Shown here piece after piece: positions 5,322-10,206 of a DNA stretch of 10,206 nucleotides (positions within the stretch are counted from its first letter, which is position 1; each line of letters starts with the position of its first letter). Location: NCBI GenBank assembly GCA_910584945.1, contig CAJUDY010000073.1, forward strand, positions 1 through 10,206, written 5' to 3'. The DNA comes from an uncultured Lachnospiraceae bacterium (GTDB lineage Bacteria; Bacillota; Clostridia; Lachnospirales; Lachnospiraceae). A model generated the notes under the pieces. It was not told the origin of the DNA and searched no databases. It worked only from the letters and a program-made list of their open reading frames with translations. Made by a program: the position numbers and the translations under genes.

Positions 5322-7586
5322 ATGTTTTTTGTTTTACAGACGGCGAATGTGACTGCCGACGCCAAGAACTGCGTGTATCCGAACAGGAATGAGATCACGT
5401 CAGGGGATGAGCTTAAAGAGGCGGTCAGGTTCGACCATGTATGCGGGGAGTTTAAGAAGAACTACCGCAATATCAGTAACTTCATCAAGTCAAATGTCAT
5501 CGTGATGGACTGCGACAATGATCATTCCGAAGATCCTGCCGAATGGATCACATTTGAGAAGCTGGAAGAGCTCTTTGATGAGGTCGATTATGCAGCGGCA
5601 CCGAGCCGGAACCATATGAAGGAAAAAGACGGCAGGGCTGCGAGACCGAAGTTCCATGTGTACTTCCCTATAGAAGAGACAGATGACGCTGAGCATTATG
5701 TAGCGGTCAAGAGGGCGATACAGAAGACATTTCCGTTCTTTGATGACAATGCGCTGGATGCGGCGAGGTTCATCTTTGGATCTGATCCGGACGAGGTTGT
5801 CTGGCATGAGGGCTGGATGACGATGGACGAAGAAGTCACGCCAGATTATGAGAGCGAGGATGACCAGGAAGCGACAATCAGCTCAGGTCCGATCACGGTA
5901 GGAAACCGTAATAATGCCATGAGCCATTTCGCCGGTCGTGTGCTGAAGAAGTACGGGATCACGGACAAGGCGAAGGAAGCGTTCCTGGAACATGCGAAGA
6001 GATGTGATCCGCCATTGGAGCAGTCAGAACTTGCGACGATATGGGGAAGTGCGGTCAGGTTTTATAAGAAGACCGTCATGACGCAGCCGGGATATATTCC
6101 GCCGGATGAGTACAATGCGGAGTTCGAGTCCTTAAAGCCGGATGACTATTCGGATATCGGCGAGGCGAGGGTGCTGGTCAGGGAATACGCGGGCGAGCTT
6201 CTTTATACGGATGCAACGGAGTTCTTAAGCTATGACGGGATCTGCTGGAGAGAGAACAGGCAGAAGGCGGTCGGGACCGTGGAAGAGTTCCTGGATATGC
6301 AACTGGTGGATGCCAGGTCGCAGTTATCGGCTGCAATGCAGGCGCTGATTGACGGCGGTATCCCGGAAGAGGTTGTAAGAGCAGGTGGCAAAGCGCTGGA
6401 GAAGCTGATCACGCCGGATCTGAATGAAGCCTATAAGACGTATCTGTCGGCCAAGGCTTATTACGCCTTTGTGATGAAGTACAGAAATTATAAGAATATC
6501 GTCAACACGCAGAGCGCGGCGAAGCCTATGGTGGCAACGGACATCAATCTGTTTGACGCGCAGGAAAACTACCTGAATACGCCGGAAGCGACCTATGACC
6601 TGAAGAAGGGGCTGGACGGTGCGAGAGCGCATAACTCAGCGGATCTTCTGACAAAGATCACGAATGCGGCGCCGGGCGATGAGGGAAAAGACCTGTGGGA
6701 GGATGCCTTGCAGTTGTTTTTCTGTGGAGATCAGGATCTGATCGATTATGTACAGGAAACGGTGGGGCTTGCGGCTATCGGCAAGGTTTATGAGGAAGCG
6801 CTCATTATTGCGTATGGCGAAGGACGGAACGGAAAGTCCACTTTCTGGAATACGGTATCGAGGGTGCTTGGCACCTATTCCGGGGCGATATCTGCGGATG
6901 CCCTGACGGCGGGCTGCAGAAGGAATGTAAAGCCGGAGATCGCAGAGCTTAAAGGCAAGCGTCTCATCATTGCGGCGGAGCTGGAAGAAGGAATGAGACT
7001 GTCAACGTCCATCCTGAAGCAGCTTTGTTCGACTGACCAGATCAGGGGCGAGAAGAAGTTCAAGGATCCGTTTGATTTTACGCCATCGCATACCGTGGTG
7101 CTTTATACGAACCACCTGCCGAAGGTCAGTGCGTCGGATGATGGAACCTGGCGAAGACTGATCGTGATCCCGTTCCACGCAAAGATCGAAGGCAGCTCTG
7201 ATATCAAGAATTATTCGGATTATCTGTATGAGCATGCTGCGCCGGCCATTATGGGCTGGATTATCGAAGGTGCGAAACGGGTGATTGAGCATGACCATAA
7301 ACCGGTGAAGCCGAAGGTGGTACTGGATGCCATTGCGGCATATCGCGGCATGAATGACTGGATGGGTATTTTCCTGGAAGAGTGCTGTGATGTCGCTGAT
7401 GGTCTGGAGTGCAAGTCCGGGGAGCTTTATGAAGAGTTCCGTTCCTATTGCATGAGGACGGGAGAGTATGCACGTACCAATGCGGATTTTGTTCTGGGGC
7501 TTGAAAAACGTGGTTTTAATCGCAAGAAGAAGAAATCCGGGATGTGGGTGCAGGGGTTGCAGCCTAAAGACACAGATTTTGCTTAA
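5322..7586 (+). CDS. D5/P4-family primase-helicase (VapE-like)
   Basis: A 754-residue bifunctional replication protein that makes primers and unwinds DNA at the phage origin. The N-terminal archaeo-eukaryotic primase domain (about 1-170) shows an acidic metal site, D63-C-D65, a downstream K-F-H112-V-Y-F strand and a third acidic region near D142-D146 followed by R149-F150. A PriCT-like helical module spans about 193-250. The D5-type N-terminal region (about 300-470) leads into an SF3/AAA+ helicase with Walker A GEGRNGKST (499-507, K505), a Walker B-like stretch IIAAELEEG and a sensor-1 Asn, N597, in VVLYTNHLP. The C-terminus is basic. The frame is open 46 codons further upstream, but AGGAGG lies 7 nt before this ATG, and the extra residues are translated repeat copy 3 and palindrome, so the shorter start is chosen. 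The last codons (MWVQGLQP) overlap a 16-nt iteron-like repeat. Confidence 0.92.
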   Translation: MFFVLQTANVTADAKNCVYPNRNEITSGDELKEAVRFDHVCGEFKKNYRNISNFIKSNVIVMDCDNDHSEDPAEWITFEKLEELFDEVDYAAAPSRNHMKEKDGRAARPKFHVYFPIEETDDAEHYVAVKRAIQKTFPFFDDNALDAARFIFGSDPDEVVWHEGWMTMDEEVTPDYESEDDQEATISSGPITVGNRNNAMSHFAGRVLKKYGITDKAKEAFLEHAKRCDPPLEQSELATIWGSAVRFYKKTVMTQPGYIPPDEYNAEFESLKPDDYSDIGEARVLVREYAGELLYTDATEFLSYDGICWRENRQKAVGTVEEFLDMQLVDARSQLSAAMQALIDGGIPEEVVRAGGKALEKLITPDLNEAYKTYLSAKAYYAFVMKYRNYKNIVNTQSAAKPMVATDINLFDAQENYLNTPEATYDLKKGLDGARAHNSADLLTKITNAAPGDEGKDLWEDALQLFFCGDQDLIDYVQETVGLAAIGKVYEEALIIAYGEGRNGKSTFWNTVSRVLGTYSGAISADALTAGCRRNVKPEIAELKGKRLIIAAELEEGMRLSTSILKQLCSTDQIRGEKKFKDPFDFTPSHTVVLYTNHLPKVSASDDGTWRRLIVIPFHAKIEGSSDIKNYSDYLYEHAAPAIMGWIIEGAKRVIEHDHKPVKPKVVLDAIAAYRGMNDWMGIFLEECCDVADGLECKSGELYEEFRSYCMRTGEYARTNADFVLGLEKRGFNRKKKKSGMWVQGLQPKDTDFA
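7547..7562 (+). repeat. 16-nt iteron-like repeat, copy A (inside primase gene)
   Basis: GGTGCAGGGGTTGCAG, consensus GGTGCAGGGKKTGCAG, itself two half-repeats of TGCAG. It encodes WVQGLQ near the primase C-terminus. It starts 55 bp before copy B in the same orientation. Confidence 0.75.
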
Positions 7587-7601
7587 TGGTTTTAACAAAA
7601 A

Positions 7602-7617
7602 GGTGCAGGGTGTGCAG
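7602..7617 (+). repeat. 16-nt iteron-like repeat, copy B
   Basis: GGTGCAGGGTGTGCAG, 16 nt after the primase stop codon. It forms the left arm of a long inverted repeat with copy C, with one mismatch in 16. Confidence 0.85.
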
Positions 7618-7687
7618 GACTTATACCTATATCGCGTATAGAGATTTTTTTACTGAAAAATTCCTTATAGGAAGAATAGGAAATGGA

Positions 7688-7703
7688 CTGCACCCCCTGC
7701 ACC
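7688..7703 (-). repeat. 16-nt iteron-like repeat, copy C (inverted)
   Basis: CTGCACCCCCTGCACC on the plus strand; its reverse complement, GGTGCAGGGGGTGCAG, differs from copies A and B by one base each. It ends 28 bp before the next start codon. Confidence 0.85.
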
Positions 7704-7731
7704 CTCAAATTTCGATGATGGAGGATTCGCA

Positions 7732-8010
7732 ATGAACTTTTATACATGGATGATGAAAAAGCACATAAACACAAAAGCACCGGTGGGCGACCTTGCGAGG
7801 GATATGAAAGACGACAGGGAATTTCCGCGTGGCGGGAATAAGGCTGTCATCCGGGATTACCTTGAAGGCTGCGGAGCCTGCAGCGGATGTATGGACGCAT
7901 TTGAGAGGGCATGGAGGAAATATGAGAGAGAAGCAGGTGGAGCAGAAACTGGTTCGGGCTGTAAAGGCCAGAGGCGGAATCTGTCCAAAGTTCGTATCAC
8001 CGGGGTTTGA
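7732..8010 (+). CDS. YozE-like SAM-domain small protein with overlapping tail
   Basis: A 92-residue protein. Residues 1-70 resemble the YozE SAM-like fold: an FYTWMMK start, D-x-P-x-G-D-LARDM-x-x-D-x-x-FP, an I-x-x-YLE helix, and AFERAW-x-x-Y at the end. B. subtilis YozE is about 74 residues and of unknown function; relatives occur in Firmicutes phage replication modules. The family core ends near residue 70, but this frame stays open for about 22 more residues (tail rich in Gly, Arg and Lys), which are read out of frame from the start of the VRR-NUC gene. GGAGG lies 7 nt before the ATG. Two cysteine pairs (CGACSGC, 47-53) are unusual but too few to argue for a zinc site. The tail may be a by-product of a lost stop codon. 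Confidence 0.72.
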   Translation: MNFYTWMMKKHINTKAPVGDLARDMKDDREFPRGGNKAVIRDYLEGCGACSGCMDAFERAWRKYEREAGGAETGSGCKGQRRNLSKVRITGV

Positions 8011-8203
8011 TGGAATGCCGGATCGGATCGTGCTTCTGCCCGGAAGACATTTCGGATTTGTGGAGGTCAAGGCACCCGGAGAGGTGCCGAGGCCTCTGCA
8101 GGTATCCAGGCACAAGTTGATGAAACGGCTGGGCTTTCAGGTATACGTGCTTGATGATCCGGAGAAAATCGGAGGGATTTTAGATGAGATACAGGCCACA
8201 TGA
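7922..8203 (+). CDS. VRR-NUC domain nuclease
   Basis: A 93-residue stand-alone VRR-NUC protein, a PD-(D/E)XK nuclease of the type common in phages and related to the FAN1 nuclease domain. Visible residues are E7 in the first helix, the G28-x-x-G31-x-P33-D34-R segment, E48-V-K50 in GFVEVKAPG, and P56-R57-x-x-Q60 in the following helix, so the active site looks complete. Phage members cut branched or flap DNA; the exact substrate here is not known. The frame opens 31 codons upstream, but the start at 7922 gives the family-typical N-terminus and has GGAGG 4 nt before it (rather tight). The gene overlaps the YozE-like gene by 89 nt in another frame and the helicase gene by 20 nt, so its translation probably depends on its neighbours. 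Confidence 0.9.
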   Translation: MREKQVEQKLVRAVKARGGICPKFVSPGFDGMPDRIVLLPGRHFGFVEVKAPGEVPRPLQVSRHKLMKRLGFQVYVLDDPEKIGGILDEIQAT

Positions 8204-9560
8204 ATATCAAAAATATGCGATCGAGTTCATAAAGAACAATCCGATCGCCGCCATACTTTTAGATATGGGTATGGGGAAAACGAGCATTGTGTTATCCGCC
8301 TTAAATGAGCTGATGTATGACAGTTTTGAGGTGTCAAAGGTTCTGATCATAGCGCCGCTGCGGGTTGCAAGGAATACATGGTCCGATGAGATCAAAAAGT
8401 GGGATCACCTGAATGGAATCCGGTATTCCATAGCGGTCGGAACGGCTGCGGAGAGGCTGGCTGCACTAAAGGCGGATGCGGATATCTATATTATCAACCG
8501 GGAAAATGTTCCCTGGCTGATTGAGGAAAGCGGGATGCCTTTTGATTATGACTGCGTAGTCGTTGACGAGCTTTCTTCTTTTAAGAACTGGCAGGCGAAG
8601 AGGTTCAAGGCGCTTATGAAGGTAAGACCGAAGATCCGGCGCATTGTGGGGCTGACTGGAACACCTTCATCAAACGGGCTTATGGATTTATTCGCGGAGT
8701 TCAAGCTTCTGGATATGGGGGAGCGGCTTGGAAGATTTATCAGCCAGTACAGGGTCGGATATTTTAAGCCAGACAGGATGAACGGTTCGATTGTTTATAC
8801 CTATAAGCCTCTGCCGGGTGCGGAGGAGAGGATTTATGACAGGATTTCCGATATCACCATTTCCATGAAGGCGACGGACTATCTGGATATGCCGGATCTG
8901 ATCAGCAATGAGTATAAGGTCTATCTGGATGATGATGAGAGGTCAAAGTACGAGGAAATGAAGGATGAGCTGGTATTACAGCTTCCGGGTGGTGAGATCA
9001 CGGCTGCAAATGCAGCGGCGCTGTCTGGGAAACTGTCACAGCTGGCAAATGGGGCGATTTATGATGACGACAGTTCAGTAAACGCTTTCCATGAGAGAAA
9101 ACTGGATGCTTTGGAGGATCTGATCGAATCAGCGAACGGGAAATCGGTTTTGGTGGCTTATTGGTTCAAACATGATCTAACAAGGATCATGGAGAGGCTG
9201 AATAAGCTGAAGATCGTGTATGAGAAGCTGGATTCTGATAAAAGCATCGAAAAGTGGAATGCCGGAGAGCTTCAGGTGGGTCTGATTCATCCGGCTTCTG
9301 CCGGACACGGGCTGAATCTTCAATCAGGCGGAAATGTGATCGTATGGTTCGGGATTACGTGGAGTCTGGAACTGTATCAGCAGACGGTAGCAAGGTTATG
9401 GCGGCAGGGTCAGACTTCCAGAGTGGTTACGGTGATCCATATCATTACTGACGGTACTGTGGATGAGAGGATTCTGAAAGCGCTGGAGGCAAAAGACCGG
9501 ACACAATCGGCGCTGATCGACGCCGTGAAAGCGGAGGTAAGTGCCTATGGTGGGAAATAA
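8184..9560 (+). CDS. SNF2/SF2-type phage helicase
   Basis: A 458-residue DEAD/SNF2-like ATPase that probably translocates on double-stranded DNA during replication or recombination. Motifs: HEYQ with Q9 (Q motif), Walker A DMGMGKT (27-33), motif Ia IIAPLRV, Walker B DELS (128-131), motif III TGTP (158-161), motif V SAGHGLNLQ and motif VI Q400-x3-R404-x2-R407-x-G-Q410. Length and motif order match the short SNF2-type helicases found after VRR-NUC genes in Firmicutes phages, with no extra chromatin-type domains. GGAGGG lies 7 nt before the ATG, inside the VRR-NUC gene. The 3' end overlaps the next gene by 14 nt. Nothing appears to be missing. Confidence 0.93.
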   Translation: MRYRPHEYQKYAIEFIKNNPIAAILLDMGMGKTSIVLSALNELMYDSFEVSKVLIIAPLRVARNTWSDEIKKWDHLNGIRYSIAVGTAAERLAALKADADIYIINRENVPWLIEESGMPFDYDCVVVDELSSFKNWQAKRFKALMKVRPKIRRIVGLTGTPSSNGLMDLFAEFKLLDMGERLGRFISQYRVGYFKPDRMNGSIVYTYKPLPGAEERIYDRISDITISMKATDYLDMPDLISNEYKVYLDDDERSKYEEMKDELVLQLPGGEITAANAAALSGKLSQLANGAIYDDDSSVNAFHERKLDALEDLIESANGKSVLVAYWFKHDLTRIMERLNKLKIVYEKLDSDKSIEKWNAGELQVGLIHPASAGHGLNLQSGGNVIVWFGITWSLELYQQTVARLWRQGQTSRVVTVIHIITDGTVDERILKALEAKDRTQSALIDAVKAEVSAYGGK

Positions 9561-9831
9561 GAATCTGGCGGAGGATCCGTATGATAGGCTGGCGAATGCC
9601 ATTATCCTGCAGGCGGTATCCGATTACAGGATTGCGCTGAAGAAGGTCAAGGCTCATCCGCAGAATAAAGAGGCAATCAGCGAGGCTTTGGAGATCGAGA
9701 GGTTCTTCCGGTCACAGTGGTATCAGCAACTGACGAGCGTGGACGGGGAATATCTGATCAGGAGGCTTCAGGAAGAAGTGAGACAATCAGAGTCAATCCG
9801 AGGGAAGAAAAATAAATCCAATCGGAGGTAG
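9547..9831 (+). CDS. Conserved hypothetical phage protein
   Basis: A 94-residue soluble, helical protein with the pattern PYDRLANAIILQAVSDYR near residues 11-28, IERFFRSQWYQQLT near 50-63 and DGEYLIRRLQEEV at the end, then a basic tail (RGKKNKSNRR). I know this type of protein as a frequent small gene between the SNF2-like helicase and DUF1492 genes of clostridial phages, but I know of no assigned function. A GTG two codons upstream is also in frame; the ATG at 9547 is preferred because GGAGG is 9 nt away instead of 3. It overlaps the helicase gene by 14 nt, and the stop codon lies just after the ribosome binding site of the next gene, so it is part of the operon. Confidence 0.85.
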   Translation: MVGNKNLAEDPYDRLANAIILQAVSDYRIALKKVKAHPQNKEAISEALEIERFFRSQWYQQLTSVDGEYLIRRLQEEVRQSESIRGKKNKSNRR

Positions 9832-9834
9832 CTT

Positions 9835-10206
9835 ATGAACAGACATCAACAGGAAGCGAAGAAATATTTATCGCAGGCGTTCGGATTGAACCAGCGGATC
9901 GAGAGCAAGCTGGGTCAGATTGAAGACCTGCATGACCTGGCCACTAAGGCAACGGTGACATATTCGGATATGCCGAAGAGCCCGAACAGGGATGGTTCCA
10001 GAATGGAAGATGCCATTATCAAGATTATCGACCTGGAGAATGAGATCAACCAGGATATGATGAAGCTTGTGGAACTGAAGAAGGATATCATCCGCAGGAT
10101 CAAAGCAGTGGAGAGCGCCGAGCTTCAGACGATATTGGAACTGCGGTACCTGTCTTATATGAGATGGGAAGAGATCGCCATTGAGCTTGGCTATGGGATC
10201 GATAAT
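9835..10206 (+). CDS. DUF1492 sigma-region-4-like regulator, 3' end outside window
   Basis: 124 codons are present before the window ends. The N-terminal half is a long charged helical region (Q-x-x-AKKYL, IESKLGQIEDL, IIDLENEINQDMMKLVELKKDIIRRI), and the C-terminal part begins a sigma-70 region-4-like helix-turn-helix (LELRYLSYMRWEEIAIELGYG). This matches DUF1492, a family related to ArpU/RinA-type phage transcription regulators, which often closes the early region and activates late genes. GGAGG lies 6 nt before the ATG and overlaps the end of the preceding gene. The recognition helix and C-terminus are outside the window. Activation of late transcription is a family-based expectation, and no target site is identified. 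Confidence 0.85.
   Translation, partial: MNRHQQEAKKYLSQAFGLNQRIESKLGQIEDLHDLATKATVTYSDMPKSPNRDGSRMEDAIIKIIDLENEINQDMMKLVELKKDIIRRIKAVESAELQTILELRYLSYMRWEEIAIELGYGIDN

Larger units (their letters stand above)
7602..7703. other. Long inverted repeat around AT-rich core, candidate replication origin
   Basis: Arms 7602-7617 and 7688-7703 enclose a 70-bp AT-rich core containing two small palindromes: CTATA/TATAG (7627-7641) followed by seven T (7645-7651), and TTCCT/AGGAA (7661-7673). The first, with its T run, could also be a weak terminator for the primase transcript. Iterons next to an AT-rich core beside a primase-helicase gene is an arrangement seen in satellite phage P4, whose alpha protein binds iterons at ori and crr. 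The origin function here is inference. Confidence 0.4.

Noticed and set aside
7002..7598. 198-codon minus-strand ORF
   Set aside because: Antisense shadow of the primase-helicase C-terminal half, rich in His, Pro and Arg as expected from reverse reading.
1..10206. tRNA genes, integrase, attachment sites or a toxin-antitoxin pair
   Set aside because: I saw no cloverleaf-like segment, no recombinase motif, and no matching direct repeats at element borders; the small genes do not form a recognisable toxin-antitoxin pair.

Overview
The window looks like the early (DNA replication and recombination) module of a Firmicutes temperate phage or prophage, most likely from a clostridial, Lachnospiraceae-like gut host. 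The reasons are the gene set (DUF2815, DUF2800, a short family A DNA polymerase, a D5/P4-type primase-helicase, VRR-NUC, a SNF2-type helicase and DUF1492), strong GGAGG ribosome binding sites before nearly every gene, tight or overlapping gene junctions, and moderate base composition. No integrase, capsid, lysis, tRNA or rRNA gene is visible, so I cannot tell an integrated prophage from a free phage genome. The host assignment is inference.

Left arm (about 1-4828, minus strand; transcription order is right to left): a small helical hypothetical protein, a DUF2800 Cas4/RecB-like Fe-S nuclease, a DUF2815 single-strand-DNA-binding-like protein, a 61-residue one-helix membrane protein flanked by two strong GC hairpins, a DUF5688 protein, and the DNA polymerase, which runs off the left edge just before its last catalytic motif.

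Centre (4829-5321): a 493-bp divergent intergenic region with no convincing ordinary gene. It holds three copies of a 34-nt bipartite repeat, two facing the left operon and one facing the right. It also holds a perfect 8-bp-arm palindrome, a hairpin with A/T tracts on both sides, an AT-rich stretch, and on the left-operon side a seven-codon mini-ORF with a good ribosome binding site followed by a GC hairpin. This is the part most worth a second look. It may be a shared control region, an origin, or both.

Right arm (5322-10206, plus strand): a primase-helicase; a 145-bp gap with two arms of a 16-nt iteron-like repeat around an AT-rich core (a third copy lies in the 3' end of the primase gene); a YozE-like SAM-domain protein; a VRR-NUC nuclease overlapping it by 89 nt; a SNF2-like helicase; a small conserved phage protein; and a DUF1492 sigma-region-4-like regulator that runs off the right edge.

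Together the genes supply primer synthesis and unwinding, DNA synthesis, ssDNA binding, two PD-(D/E)XK nucleases, a translocase and a probable transcription regulator. All the protein families are known ones. I did not find a clearly new enzyme system; the novelty candidates are the split, divergent layout and the repeat architecture.
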